40,368 bases of DNA from DASPFV01 sp035620975 (lineage in GTDB: Bacteria; Acidobacteriota; Vicinamibacteria; Vicinamibacterales; 2-12-FULL-66-21), in NCBI GenBank assembly GCA_035620975.1, contig DASPFV010000100.1:1-40368 (forward strand), in the 5' to 3' direction. Shown piece after piece: positions 8,045 to 16,634 of the stretch; the first letter of the stretch is position 1, and the number at the start of each line of letters is the position of its first letter. The notes beneath the pieces are model-generated. The model saw only the letters and a list, made by a program, of their open reading frames with translations, was not told the origin of the DNA and did not search any database. Position numbers and translations under genes: made by a program.

Positions 8045-8837
8045 CGTCACGTTCGCGTACGGCAGTCGGGGCGTCCTGCATCGTGTGTCGCTGCAGGTGC
8101 CCGACGGCGGCTTTGCCGGCCTGCTCGGACCCAACGGCTCGGGCAAGACGACGATGCTGCGGGTGCTGGCGGGCACGCTGAAGCCCGCTTCCGGTGAGGT
8201 GCGCCTCGACGGTGAGGACGTGAGCCGGATCCCGCGGGCGGCGCTCGCCCGCCGGATGGCGGTCGTCCCGCAGGAGACGCACCTCGCGTTCGACTACAGC
8301 GTGCTGGAAGTCGTGCTGATGGGCCGCTACCCTCACCTCGGCACGTTCGAGGTCGAAGGCCCGCGCGACCTCGCGATTGCCCGGCAGGCGCTCGAAGCCA
8401 CGGGCACGGGGGCGCTCGAGGCACGCCGGTTCGCGACGCTGAGCGGCGGCGAAAAGCAGCGGGTCATCATCGCGTCGGCTCTCGCGCAGATTGCCGGCGG
8501 CGAAGGCGCGCGCGGATCTCTCCTGCTGCTCGACGAGCCGACAGTCGCGCTCGATCTGGCTTACCAGCTCGAGACGGCGGCGCTGCTCCGCACCCTCCAA
8601 CGGCAGTCCCGGGTCACGATCGTAATTTCGACGCACGATCTGAACTTCGCCGCCAGCCTGTGCGACACGCTCGTCCTGCTGCGCGAGGGCCGTGTGCTGG
8701 TGGCTGGGCCGACCGACGACGTCCTGACGCCTGCCCACGTCGCGGCGCTCTACGGCGTGGACGCGGATGTCGCGCGCCACGCGGCCGCAGGCCACCTGGT
8801 CGTCGTACCGGTGCGCCGCTCGGACGCCGCGCCATGA
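8028..8837 (+). CDS. btuD: Cobalamin ABC transporter ATPase
   Basis: This 269-residue ATPase powers the BtuC permease at the inner membrane. It has Walker A (GPNGSGKTT), Q-loop (VVPQETH), signature (LSGGEKQRV), Walker B (LLLLDEPT) and the switch histidine (STHDLNF). The likely start is a TTG at 8028, which begins LLQAADVTFAYG and overlaps the end of btuB by 17 bp. Upstream sequence in this frame is arginine-rich shadow of btuB. The stop overlaps the btuC start (ATGA). Family relatives import haem or ferric siderophores; context decides for B12. Confidence 0.9.
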   Translation: MLQAADVTFAYGSRGVLHRVSLQVPDGGFAGLLGPNGSGKTTMLRVLAGTLKPASGEVRLDGEDVSRIPRAALARRMAVVPQETHLAFDYSVLEVVLMGRYPHLGTFEVEGPRDLAIARQALEATGTGALEARRFATLSGGEKQRVIIASALAQIAGGEGARGSLLLLDEPTVALDLAYQLETAALLRTLQRQSRVTIVISTHDLNFAASLCDTLVLLREGRVLVAGPTDDVLTPAHVAALYGVDADVARHAAAGHLVVVPVRRSDAAP

Positions 8838-9856
8838 CGCCGATCCGGCGCCGGCTGGCGACCGCGCTGCTCGGGTTCGGCGTCCTCGCGATCTCGGCGC
8901 TCGTGCTCGCACCCCTCGTCGGATCGACGCCCATCAGCCTCCGGCGCGCGTTCGACCGCTCGGTGCCGTTTGCCGACAACGTGGACGCGCAGATCCTCTT
9001 CGTCGCGCGCCTGCCCCGGACGCTCTCGGGCGCCCTCGTCGGCGCCGCGCTCGCCTCGGCTGGCGTGGTCTTCCAGGGGCTGCTGCGGAACCCGCTCGCG
9101 ACGCCGTTCACGCTGGGCGTGTCGGCCGGCGCCGCGCTCGGCGCCATGCTCGCGATCACTCTGGGCTGGACGCTCGATCGGCTCGGCGTCCCGGCGGTGG
9201 CGGGCGCCAGCTTCGCCGGCGCGCTCGCCGCGGTGGCCATCGTGTACGCGCTGGCCCGCGCGCGACACCGCGGGCTCTCTACCGACGTGCTCCTGCTGGC
9301 CGGAGTCACGATGAACGCGTTCTTCTCGGCGCTCATCCTGTTCGTCCAGTACTTCGCCGACTTCGCCGAGACCTACCGGACCGTCCGCTGGCTCATGGGC
9401 GATCTCGACGTCAGCAGCTACGCGCCAATCGTGACGGCCTTGCCGCTCGTGCTGGCCTCGTTCGTGGCCTTCGCCTGGGTCGCCCGGCCGCTCAACCTGC
9501 TGAGTCTCGGACCGGACAGCGCCGAAACGCACGGGATCCGGGTGGAGACGGCGCAGCGCGCGGCGTTCTTCAGCGCCTCGCTCGCGACCGGCGCCGCCGT
9601 CTCGGTCGGCGGGCCGGTCGGCTTCGTCGGCATCGTCGTCCCGCACCTCGTGCGCCTGGTCGTCGGCCCGGATCACCGTGTCGTGCTGCCCTCGTCCGCG
9701 CTGTTCGGCGCCGCGTTCCTGGTAGGCTGCGACGTCGTGGCGCGGACGGTGATGGCGCCGGTCGAGATTCCGGTGGGCGTGATCACGGCCTTGATCGGGG
9801 GGCCGTTTTTCCTGTGGCTGCTCATCCACCGCCACGGACGAACACGGACGTATTAG
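8834..9856 (+). CDS. btuC: Cobalamin ABC transporter permease (FecCD family)
   Basis: The 340-residue integral membrane protein should form the B12 channel as a dimer with about ten helices. Family motifs are VARLPRTLSGALVGAALA, GLLRNPLATPFTLGVSAGA, the cytoplasmic loop RWLMGDL and GPVGFVGIVVPHLVR. The ATG overlaps the btuD stop. The last nine residues (HRHGRTRTY) are not family sequence. They are translated from the CACGGACGAA tandem repeat, in which the stop codon lies, so the repeat appears to have invaded and replaced the original gene end. Confidence 0.93.
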   Translation: MTPIRRRLATALLGFGVLAISALVLAPLVGSTPISLRRAFDRSVPFADNVDAQILFVARLPRTLSGALVGAALASAGVVFQGLLRNPLATPFTLGVSAGAALGAMLAITLGWTLDRLGVPAVAGASFAGALAAVAIVYALARARHRGLSTDVLLLAGVTMNAFFSALILFVQYFADFAETYRTVRWLMGDLDVSSYAPIVTALPLVLASFVAFAWVARPLNLLSLGPDSAETHGIRVETAQRAAFFSASLATGAAVSVGGPVGFVGIVVPHLVRLVVGPDHRVVLPSSALFGAAFLVGCDVVARTVMAPVEIPVGVITALIGGPFFLWLLIHRHGRTRTY

Positions 9857-9933
9857 CCACGGACGAACACGGACGAACACGGACGAACACGGACGTATCA
9901 GCCACGGACGAACACGGACGAACACGGATAAAC
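9833..9933. repeat. Tandem CACGGACGAA repeat array
   Basis: About nine copies of the 10-bp unit CACGGACGAA and variants run head to tail. They are interrupted twice by a longer unit, CACGGACGTATTAGC or CACGGACGTATCAGC, giving a higher-order period. The last copies decay to CACGGATAAA. The array begins inside the btuC C-terminus. Read on the other strand it gives the low-complexity SVFVRVRPW-type peptides often mis-annotated as proteins. Spacers are absent, so it is not a CRISPR array. Confidence 0.9.
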
Positions 9934-10191
9934 AGGGAACGCGAAAGGTGGAGCGCAGCGATTCCGTGCGTGCGGCGGTCTTCGGCGTCCCGCGAGGCCT
10001 GACCCGATAGTGAGTTGCGTTCGTCAATCGCATGCACGCCGCCGCGGCATCACGATGGAACGATGAACGATGACACGATGCTTCCCTGAAGAAGAAAAAC
10101 AACCCGTCGCACGTTCGTGCCATCGTGAGCATCGTGCTGACCGCCTGTTCGTGCATGCGCCACTCGCGAATTCCGCAGTAGTTTGAACGCC
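9934..10191. other. Intergenic region between btuC and btuF with short repeats
   Basis: No gene is seen. A second repeat type, ACGATG spaced by GA-rich bases, occurs four times at 10051-10079 and loosely again near 10120-10140 (CCATCGTGAGCATCGTG). The region separates btuF from btuC by about 335 bp in total, so btuF may be transcribed less efficiently than btuBDC or from its own promoter. No convincing promoter or ribosome-binding site for btuF was found. Confidence 0.6.
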
Positions 10192-11088
10192 GTGCCTCGC
10201 TCTCCCATCACTCGCAGGGCCCTGCTGACCGCGCCGCTGATCCTGCTGGCCAGCGGGCGGCGCCACGAGCGGGTCAGGACGGCTGCGCAGGATGACGGCA
10301 GGCCCCGGCGGATCATTTCGTTGATACCCGCCGTGACCGAGATGCTGTTTGCGCTCGGCGCCGGGCCCGATGTCGTAGCCGTGAGCAGCTTCGACGAGTA
10401 CCCACCCGAGGTGCGGGCGCTGCCACGGGTCGGCGCGCTGATCGATCCCGATGTCGAACGGATCCTCGCGCTCAAGCCGCAGCTCGTCATCGTGTACGCG
10501 ACCCAGACCGATCTGATCCGGCAGCTGGCGCGGGCCGGCATCCCGACGTTCCTGTATCAGCATGCCGGGCTGCCCGACGTCGGCAGCACTATCCGCGAGC
10601 TGGGCGAGCGCGTCGGCCGGCGCGAACGCGCCGAGTCGGTGACGCGGCGGATTGACGACGGCCTCGCGGCGCTGGCGGAGCGCGTGGCCGGACGGCCACG
10701 GCCGCGCACTCTGGTCGTGTTCGGCCGCGAACCGCTCGCGCTCCGGGGCATCTTCGCCAGCGGCGGCACCGGTTTCCTGCACGACATGCTCGTCGCAGCC
10801 GGTGGAGAAAACGTCTTCGGCGACCTCAGCCGGCAGTCGGTCCAGGCCACCAGCGAAGTGATCCTGGCCCGGAGGCCGGAGGTGATCCTCGAGCTGCGGG
10901 CCGGCGGCATCGCGGCCGGGCATCGTGATCGCGAAGTGGCCGTGTGGAAGGCGCTGCCGGCGCTGCCGGCCGTGGCGGGCGGCCGCGTTTACCTGATTGC
11001 GGATCCCAGGACAGTCGTGCCCGGACCGCGCGTGGCAGAGGGCGCGGAGCTGATCGCGCGCGCGCTGCACCCGCAGGCGTTCCGATGA
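10192..11088 (+). CDS. btuF: Cobalamin-binding periplasmic protein
   Basis: The roughly 298-residue protein is predicted to deliver B12 to BtuCD in the periplasm. The N-terminus PRSPITRRALLTAPLILLAS has a twin-arginine followed by a hydrophobic stretch, suggesting a Tat or Sec signal, and no lipobox cysteine is evident. The mature part has the BtuF/FecB-like lobes: IISLIPAVTEMLFALGAG, VSSFDEYPPEV, IDPDVERILALKPQLVI, then a long helix and FGREPLALRGIFASGGTGFLHDML. The start is a GTG at 10192, or a TTG three codons earlier. Its stop overlaps the next ATG (ATGA). Confidence 0.9.
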   Translation: MPRSPITRRALLTAPLILLASGRRHERVRTAAQDDGRPRRIISLIPAVTEMLFALGAGPDVVAVSSFDEYPPEVRALPRVGALIDPDVERILALKPQLVIVYATQTDLIRQLARAGIPTFLYQHAGLPDVGSTIRELGERVGRRERAESVTRRIDDGLAALAERVAGRPRPRTLVVFGREPLALRGIFASGGTGFLHDMLVAAGGENVFGDLSRQSVQATSEVILARRPEVILELRAGGIAAGHRDREVAVWKALPALPAVAGGRVYLIADPRTVVPGPRVAEGAELIARALHPQAFR

Positions 11089-11165
11089 AGACTCTCGCGT
11101 CGTGGAGCTGCGGGAAAGAGATCGGATGTAAGCTGCACGTCCTCCTGCAGGGGCGCGGCTGCTGA
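11085..11165 (+). pseudogene. Remnant of a Dph6-like ATP-pyrophosphatase start
   Basis: An ATG overlapping the btuF stop opens a 26-codon frame, MKTLASWSCGKEIGCKLHVL then LQGRGC and a stop. Its first 18 residues closely resemble the start of diphthine-ammonia-ligase-like N-type ATP pyrophosphatases, which typically read MKTLVSWSSGKDSAWALHVL. The PP-loop SSGKDS is degraded to SCGKEI, and nothing of the remaining ~200 residues is recognisable before the next gene. I read it as the 5' stump of a former last operon gene. A short functional peptide is possible but unsupported. Confidence 0.5.
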
Positions 11166-11225
11166 CTCGACCGGCCGGCGGGGACGGTGGCAGCCGAAGC
11201 TGGTCTGCAGTACCCTGCTCTGCGG

Positions 11226-12530
11226 ATGATGACGACACAGGAGCAGCCGGCCAACCAGCAGGGCCAGAACGGCGGACGCGAAACCCGCCTCCTGCTGGCC
11301 ACGATTGCCGTTTCGGTCCTCATGCTGCTGCTCCTGGCTCGCTTCAGGTTCCCTGAGGAAGCCGCGCGCCAGACGGTCGAGCCGGCTCCCGCGCCGCTCG
11401 AGCGCCTGGCAGCCCGCGCGACGTTCGACGAGCTGGCAGGGATCATGGCCGACCTCGAACGCCGGCTGGCGCCGGGCGTGACCGTGCTGGCTCAGCAATC
11501 CGAGGACGGAGCCAGCTTCATGCCGGCCGTGCGCCTGGCGAGCGACCGCGCGGTCGCGGTCCTGCCGCGGATGTCGCGTCTCGCCCCGCTTCCGGAGCGC
11601 GCCCCACCGCAGATCGTCAGCCGCTACGCGACACGGGAGCTGGTGGTCGTGCAGGTGGACGCCGGGGCCAGCGCCGTGCCGGCCATCGCGTCCCAGCTGC
11701 GTCCCGGCCCACGGTACGTGGCGGTCATGGAGGCCACACCCGATGCACCCGTGATTCGTCCCGTCTACATCGGCCGTACCGAGCTCCTCCCGGATCCCCG
11801 CTGGACGGAGCCCGTGCTGCGGGTCGGGGCGGTCCAGCAGACCCTGCCGATCGGATCCGCGATCTTCTCGCTGGACGGCGGGTTCATCGGCCTGGTGTTC
11901 GACACCGCGGGCACGGCCATGGTCGCGCCGGCCGATGCCCTGCGTGCGCTCGCGTCGGCGGCGCCCACGATCTCAGCCGTCCGCGGCCGCCTCCCCATCG
12001 AGGTCCAGTCGCTGACCTCCTCGCTGTCGCGCGCGACGGGGGCAGCCAAGGGTGTCGTCGTGAGCTTCGTTCCTCCCGACGTCCAGTCCAACGCCGGCCT
12101 GGCGGGCGGCGACGTCATTCAGTCCGTGGACGGTACTCCCGTCGCAACCGTGGCCGACTTCCAGCACGTGGCCCACAGCCGGACCCCCGGCGAGCCCGTC
12201 AGGCTGTCGATCATCAGGCGCGGCGAGCCCCTCACTGCAACGCTCACCGCCCTCGAGGACCGGGCGTCGCCGGGCGGCCCGGCCGACGCCGGGCTCGTGC
12301 TGCGGACGGTGCCGCGAGTGGGCAGCGAGATCGTGGATGTCGCGCCCGACAGCGCGGCAGAGCGCGCCGGGCTCCGCCGCGGCGACCTGGTTGTCGCGCT
12401 GGACGGCAAGCCGGCGCCCACGGCCGGCGCCCTCAACGCGGCGGTGCGCGCCACCGGCACGGAGCAGCCGCTCCTGCTCACACTGCGGCGCGAAGGCGAG
12501 CACGTCGTGGTGGCGCTGGACCGCCGATGA
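11226..12530 (+). CDS. Membrane-anchored double-PDZ protein (degenerate HtrA-like)
   Basis: The 434-residue protein has a short cytoplasmic N-terminus, one transmembrane helix (about residues 20-39, LLLATIAVSVLMLLLLARF) and a trypsin-fold-like region to about residue 250. Two PDZ domains follow, at about 265-340 (GVVVSFVPPDVQSNAGLAGGDVIQ) and 350-430 (GSEIVDVAPDSAAERAGLRRGD). The GSAIFSLDGGFIGLVF segment sits where HtrA proteases carry GNSGGPL. No catalytic serine motif or clear His/Asp is seen, so it is probably a non-catalytic scaffold. The start is an ATG at 11226 (a second ATG follows). It overlaps the next gene by ATGA. Confidence 0.75.
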   Translation: MMTTQEQPANQQGQNGGRETRLLLATIAVSVLMLLLLARFRFPEEAARQTVEPAPAPLERLAARATFDELAGIMADLERRLAPGVTVLAQQSEDGASFMPAVRLASDRAVAVLPRMSRLAPLPERAPPQIVSRYATRELVVVQVDAGASAVPAIASQLRPGPRYVAVMEATPDAPVIRPVYIGRTELLPDPRWTEPVLRVGAVQQTLPIGSAIFSLDGGFIGLVFDTAGTAMVAPADALRALASAAPTISAVRGRLPIEVQSLTSSLSRATGAAKGVVVSFVPPDVQSNAGLAGGDVIQSVDGTPVATVADFQHVAHSRTPGEPVRLSIIRRGEPLTATLTALEDRASPGGPADAGLVLRTVPRVGSEIVDVAPDSAAERAGLRRGDLVVALDGKPAPTAGALNAAVRATGTEQPLLLTLRREGEHVVVALDRR

Positions 12531-13639
12531 CGCTGCGAGAGCGGCTCGAGCGCGTGACGTGGGTGTTCCGCACGAGAGCAGCGCTCGGCGTGAGGCCGCT
12601 CGCGGCGCCCGTGATGATCTTCATCCCGCTGGGCGTGCTGCTCGGCCCGCAGGCCGCGGCGGTGCTCTCACCGACCGCGCTCGCCCACCTCGACATCGTG
12701 ATTTCCATCGCCCTGGCCACGCTGGGCGTCGTGGTCGGCATCGCCGCGGGCCGCGAAGCCGGTGCGGCGATGCGGCTGTTCATCGCCTCGACGGTGGAAG
12801 CCTGCGTGACGATGATCGTCGTGGCCGGCGCCGTGGGCATCCTGCTGCAGACGTGGCAGGTGCCCGTCGCGATGCCGGTACTGCTGGTGTCGCTGGCGCT
12901 CGGCATCTGCGCGGCGGCATCTGCGGCGTACTCGGTCGACGTGGGCGACCCCCACGCACGGCAGGTCGCGGCACGGGTGGCCGACCTGGACGACGTGGCC
13001 CCCATTCTGCTGGGCGGAATGGTCCTGGCGATCGCGGGCAGCGGCCCGGCACGCGAGGTCGGGGAGGCCACCTGGCTGACGATCGGCCTGGGACTCTCGC
13101 TCGGCGTGACTGGCTGGCTGCTCGTCGAGGGGGCAGCGGGCGGCGCGGAGCGCGGCGTGTTCGTGCTCGGATCGCTGGCGCTGCTCGGGGGCGCCACGGC
13201 ATACCTGGGCCTCTCGCCGCTGCTCGCCGGCCTGGCTGCTGGCATTCTGTGGGTGGTGGCCCCCGGGCGCTGCGACGTCATTGTCGCGCGCGAGCTCCGC
13301 AAGGTGCAGCACCCGCTCATTGTCCTGCTGCTCGTCATCGCCGGGGCCTCGCTCGAGCCGACGACGGCAGGGATCTGGCTGCTGGCGCCGTACGTCATCT
13401 TCCGCTGTGCCGGCAAGATTGTCGGTGGCTGGACCGCGGCGCGGATGGCGCCCGCCGTGGCGCCCTCGGATCTCGGAGCCTATCTGATACCTCCGGGCGT
13501 GATTGGAATCGCGTTTGCCCTGAACGTCGCCCAGGTCGCGCCGGACGCGGCGACCTCGCTGGTCTTCGCGGTCTCCGCGGGCGCCATCGCGAGCGAGGCG
13601 CTGGCGATCGTCGTGGCGCCTGCGCGGCAGGCAGCCTGA
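12527..13639 (+). CDS. CPA-type cation/proton antiporter-like membrane protein
   Basis: The 370-residue protein is almost entirely hydrophobic, with about ten to twelve predicted helices. Helix-rich repeats such as LDIVISIALATLGVVVGIAAG and LSPLLAGLAAGILWVVAPGR, with a final IPPGVIGIAFALNVAQVAP, are reminiscent of CPA2/NhaP-type antiporters. No TrkA-type nucleotide-binding domain is attached. Substrate is unknown. It overlaps the PDZ gene (ATGA) and the next antiporter-like gene (TGATG), so the three are translated as a unit. Similarity is weaker than for its downstream neighbour, and the ion-binding aspartate pair cannot be placed with certainty. Confidence 0.65.
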   Translation: MTLRERLERVTWVFRTRAALGVRPLAAPVMIFIPLGVLLGPQAAAVLSPTALAHLDIVISIALATLGVVVGIAAGREAGAAMRLFIASTVEACVTMIVVAGAVGILLQTWQVPVAMPVLLVSLALGICAAASAAYSVDVGDPHARQVAARVADLDDVAPILLGGMVLAIAGSGPAREVGEATWLTIGLGLSLGVTGWLLVEGAAGGAERGVFVLGSLALLGGATAYLGLSPLLAGLAAGILWVVAPGRCDVIVARELRKVQHPLIVLLLVIAGASLEPTTAGIWLLAPYVIFRCAGKIVGGWTAARMAPAVAPSDLGAYLIPPGVIGIAFALNVAQVAPDAATSLVFAVSAGAIASEALAIVVAPARQAA

Positions 13640-14973
13640 TGCGACGGATTGCAGCACTCACGCTGACCGTCGGCGTGACCTGGCTGGTGGTGACGCGCCT
13701 GCCGGCGGATGCCGTCCAGCGGCCGGCAGCCCTCGCGCTCGGCTTCACGTTGATCGCCGCCGCGCTCGCCGGCGCGCTCCTCGAACGCATTCATCTCCCC
13801 CGCGTCACCGGCTACCTGCTCTTCGGGATGCTGTGCGGCCCCTACCTCGCGAACATCATCACGCGGCCGATGGCCCGTGACCTCCAGCTGATCAACGGCC
13901 TGGCGGTCGTCCTCATCGCGTTCATCGCCGGCCTGGAGATGAACATACGCCGGCTGCGGCCCAGGCTGCGCGCGATGATGCAGCTGGGCGGGATCACGAT
14001 GCTCGTGCTGTACGTCGCGCTCTTCTCCGTGTTCTGGGCGGCGTGGCCCTATCTCGGGATCGCGCAGGAGGTCTCGAGCGTTCAGCGCGTCGCCCTGGCG
14101 GCCCTGCTCACGACGGTCATCGCGAGCTTTTCCCCCACCGTCACGATTGCGCTCATCGCCGAGAGCCGCGCGCGCGGGCCCCTCAGCGAGCTGACCCTCG
14201 CCGTTGTGGTGCTGGCCGACCTTCTGCTGATTCTCGTGTTCACCCTGATGATGCAGTTCGTCCGGTTCGCCTTCGGGGGCGGCGTGCGGGACGTGGGGCT
14301 GTTCATCGGCCTCTCCTGGGAGATCTTCGGCTCGTTCGCCTTCGGCGCGGCGATCGGCGCCGTGTTTGCGTTCTACCTTCGCAGCATCGGACGGGAGCTT
14401 CCCATCGCCCTGCTCACACTCTGTGCGGTGACTGCCGGACTGGGCGAGATTCTGCACCTCGAGCCGCTGCTCGCCGCGCTGGCGGCGGGGCTGGTGGTCG
14501 AGAACATCGCGCCGCCGAAGGGGGACATGCTCAAGGACGCGGCCGAACGCGGCGCCCTGCCGGTGCTCGTCGTGTTCTTCGCGGCGGCCGGCGCCTCCCT
14601 GCAGCTGGACGCCCTGGCGCTCATCGGCTGGGTGGCAGTCGGCATTTCGCTTTTGCGGGCCGGCCTGATCTGGGTCGCGACCAGGCTCGGCGCCCGTTAC
14701 GCGCAGGTAGGCCCGCCGGCCGACCGGCTCGTCTGGATGGGGCTGATCTCACAGGCGGGCGTCACGCTCGGGCTCGTCCTCATCGTGGCTGGCGAGTTCC
14801 CGGACTGGGGCGGCAGGATGCAGACCCTCATCGTCGCGCTCATCGCGATCCATCAGATCGCCGGCCCCGTGATGTTCAAGGCGGCCCTCGTGCAGGCCCG
14901 GGAGGTCGGGAGGCTCGATGAGGGCCGGAGCCCCCTCGAAGAAGGAGAATGGTCGGCGCTGCACGCCGACTGA
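13639..14973 (+). CDS. CPA2-family cation:proton antiporter (Na+/H+ exchanger domain)
   Basis: The 444-residue membrane protein has about 12-13 helices and the family pattern: LLERIHLPRVTGYLLFGMLCGP, a LAVVLIAFIAGLEMNIRRL segment, SFSPTVTIALIAESRARGPLSE and VVVLADLLLILVF. Later come LEPLLAALAAGLVVENIAPP and a SQAGVTLGLVLIVAGEFP segment. It likely exchanges Na+, K+ or another cation for protons at the inner membrane. No RCK/TrkA domain is fused. The ATG shares one base with the preceding stop. Together with the preceding antiporter-like gene it may form a heteromeric transporter associated with the PDZ protein (inference). Confidence 0.82.
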   Translation: MRRIAALTLTVGVTWLVVTRLPADAVQRPAALALGFTLIAAALAGALLERIHLPRVTGYLLFGMLCGPYLANIITRPMARDLQLINGLAVVLIAFIAGLEMNIRRLRPRLRAMMQLGGITMLVLYVALFSVFWAAWPYLGIAQEVSSVQRVALAALLTTVIASFSPTVTIALIAESRARGPLSELTLAVVVLADLLLILVFTLMMQFVRFAFGGGVRDVGLFIGLSWEIFGSFAFGAAIGAVFAFYLRSIGRELPIALLTLCAVTAGLGEILHLEPLLAALAAGLVVENIAPPKGDMLKDAAERGALPVLVVFFAAAGASLQLDALALIGWVAVGISLLRAGLIWVATRLGARYAQVGPPADRLVWMGLISQAGVTLGLVLIVAGEFPDWGGRMQTLIVALIAIHQIAGPVMFKAALVQAREVGRLDEGRSPLEEGEWSALHAD

Positions 14974-14980
14974 TCCGCGC

Positions 14981-16147
14981 CTACACTCTCGCGGCGGACC
15001 TCGCGCGCAGACTGCGGACGACCCTGGTCACGCGGTCGATGGCAAACTCGACGTCGGCGTCGGTGGTCGGCCGGCCGAGGCCGAACCGGATGGACGCGCT
15101 CGTGTGCTGTCCGATCGCGCCGATCGCCTCGAGGACGTGCGAAGGGGCCTGGCTCCCCGAGCTGCAGGCCGAGCCCGTCGATACTGCCAGGTCGCCGAGC
15201 GCCATCAGCAGCGCCTCGCCTTCGACGCCGTCGAAGCTGACGTGCAGGTTGTGCGGGAGCCGCCGCTCGAGCGAGCCGTTGACGCGGACCTCGTCAAGGT
15301 TGGCACGGAGCCCGGCAAGCAGCCGGTCCCTCAGCGCGCCGAGCCTGCGGCTCTCGATGGCCATCTCCTCGCGGCAGATCTCAGCCGCGCGGCCGAGCCC
15401 GACGATGCCGGGCACGTTCAGCGTCCCGGAACGGAGGCCGTTCTCGTGGCCTCCCCCGTCGATCTGGCAGGCCAGCGGCATGCGCGGTTTCCGGCGGCGG
15501 ACGTAGAGCGCGCCGGCACCCTTCGGTCCGTAGAGCTTGTGGGCCGTCAGCGAAAGGAGGTCGATGCCCATCGCTTTGACGTCGATGGGGATCTTTCCCG
15601 CCCCCTGTGCGGCATCGGTGTGGAGCAACGCCCCGCGCCTGTGTGCGATCGCTGCGAGCTCGCCGAGCGGCTGAAGCACGCCAATCTCGTTGTTGGCCGC
15701 CATCACGGACACCAGCACCGTCCGGTCGGTGATGGCTGCCTCGAGCGCCGCCGGATCCACCAGGCCGTCGCGATCGACGCCGAGCCGGGTGACGCGCCAG
15801 CCGCTCTGCTCGAGCCGCCTGCACGAGTCCAGGACCGACTTGTGCTCGGTCGCGACCGTGATGACGTGATCACCGCGGTCGCGGCACGCCTCGGCCGTCC
15901 CCTTGATCGCCAGGTTGTTGGACTCGGTCGCCCCACTGGTGAAGACAATCTCCGACGCCGTCGCGTTGAGGAGCGCGGCGATCTGTCCCCTCGCGAGATC
16001 CACGGCCTCGGCAGCCGTCCACCCGTACCTGTGCTGGCGGCTCGCCGGATTGCCGAAATCGCGGCTGAAATACGGCAGCATCGCCTCGAGCGCCCGCGGG
16101 TCGACCGGCGTCGTGGCGTGGTAGTCGAGATAGACGGGGTCCGCCAT
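14981..16147 (-). CDS. iscS: Cysteine desulfurase (IscS/NifS type)
   Basis: The 388-residue PLP enzyme removes sulfur from cysteine as a persulfide for Fe-S assembly or tRNA thiolation. The PLP lysine is K204 (SLTAHKLYGPKG) and the persulfide cysteine C328 (STGSACSSGS). The start MADPVYLDYHATTP is typical of the IscS/NifS group. It is distinct from the SufS-type enzyme 1.5 kb upstream in the same operon. It is the last gene of the suf operon, 9 bp after the IscR-type regulator. Convergent with the antiporter gene, whose stop is only 7 bp away, leaving almost no room for a terminator. Confidence 0.93.
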   Translation of the reverse strand: MADPVYLDYHATTPVDPRALEAMLPYFSRDFGNPASRQHRYGWTAAEAVDLARGQIAALLNATASEIVFTSGATESNNLAIKGTAEACRDRGDHVITVATEHKSVLDSCRRLEQSGWRVTRLGVDRDGLVDPAALEAAITDRTVLVSVMAANNEIGVLQPLGELAAIAHRRGALLHTDAAQGAGKIPIDVKAMGIDLLSLTAHKLYGPKGAGALYVRRRKPRMPLACQIDGGGHENGLRSGTLNVPGIVGLGRAAEICREEMAIESRRLGALRDRLLAGLRANLDEVRVNGSLERRLPHNLHVSFDGVEGEALLMALGDLAVSTGSACSSGSQAPSHVLEAIGAIGQHTSASIRFGLGRPTTDADVEFAIDRVTRVVRSLRARSAARV

Positions 16148-16156
16148 CGTGCGGGA

Positions 16157-16630
16157 TCAGCGCGATTCGCTCGGGCCCTTCGGCTGCCGCGTGAACGCGA
16201 GCGGCGCGACCGCTTCCAGATCCTCCGTGTCGGTGGAGATCTCCTGGAGCGAGCAGGTGGCCAGCGCGGAGAGGATGCGGTCCTTGATGCGCCAGAGGGG
16301 ATCGCGCACGCTGCACTTGGCGAACTGGCCGCAGTTCTCGGCGTCCGTCGAGCAGGCCGTCACCGTGAGCGGGCCGTCGATGGCCTGGATGATGTCAGCA
16401 ACCGAGATGACCCCCGGCGACCGCCCCAGCCGATATCCTCCCCGGGTCCCCTGGTGCGAGGTGAGCAGGCCGCGGCGCGCGAGCCGCTGGAGCACCTTCG
16501 CCAGCAGCTCGACGGGGATGTCGTACTGCTCCGCGATCTCGCGCGCGCTGGCCGACGCGGCGTCGGGCCGCATGGCCAGGTGCTTCATCGCGATCAGCGC
16601 GTAATCGGCTTTCTTCGACAGGCGCAGCAT
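16157..16630 (-). CDS. iscR: Rrf2/IscR-type [Fe-S] transcriptional regulator
   Basis: The 157-residue protein has an N-terminal winged helix (MLRLSKKADYALIAMKHLA, recognition region LLAKVLQRLARRGLLTSHQG, wing RGGYRLGRSP). C93, C100 and C106 follow in ACSTDAENCGQFAKCSVRDP, the spacing expected for [2Fe-2S] ligands in IscR. It should sense Fe-S status and control the operon in which it lies. Unusually it is near the 3' end rather than first. It sits between sufT (4-bp gap) and iscS (9-bp gap). Other Rrf2 cysteine regulators (SufR-, CymR-, NsrR-like) are relatives; context favours an IscR role. Confidence 0.88.
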   Translation of the reverse strand: MLRLSKKADYALIAMKHLAMRPDAASASAREIAEQYDIPVELLAKVLQRLARRGLLTSHQGTRGGYRLGRSPGVISVADIIQAIDGPLTVTACSTDAENCGQFAKCSVRDPLWRIKDRILSALATCSLQEISTDTEDLEAVAPLAFTRQPKGPSESR

Positions 16631-16634
16631 GTGC

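Noticed and set aside
9833..9933. Possible CRISPR array
   Set aside because: The units are 10-15 bp and contiguous with no unique spacers, and no cas genes are near.
8750..10156. Long minus-strand frame (468 codons) opposite btuC
   Set aside because: Its N-terminal part is the well-known artefact of the CACGGACGAA repeat (VFVRVRPW peptides) and the rest is the Arg/Glu-rich shadow of btuC.
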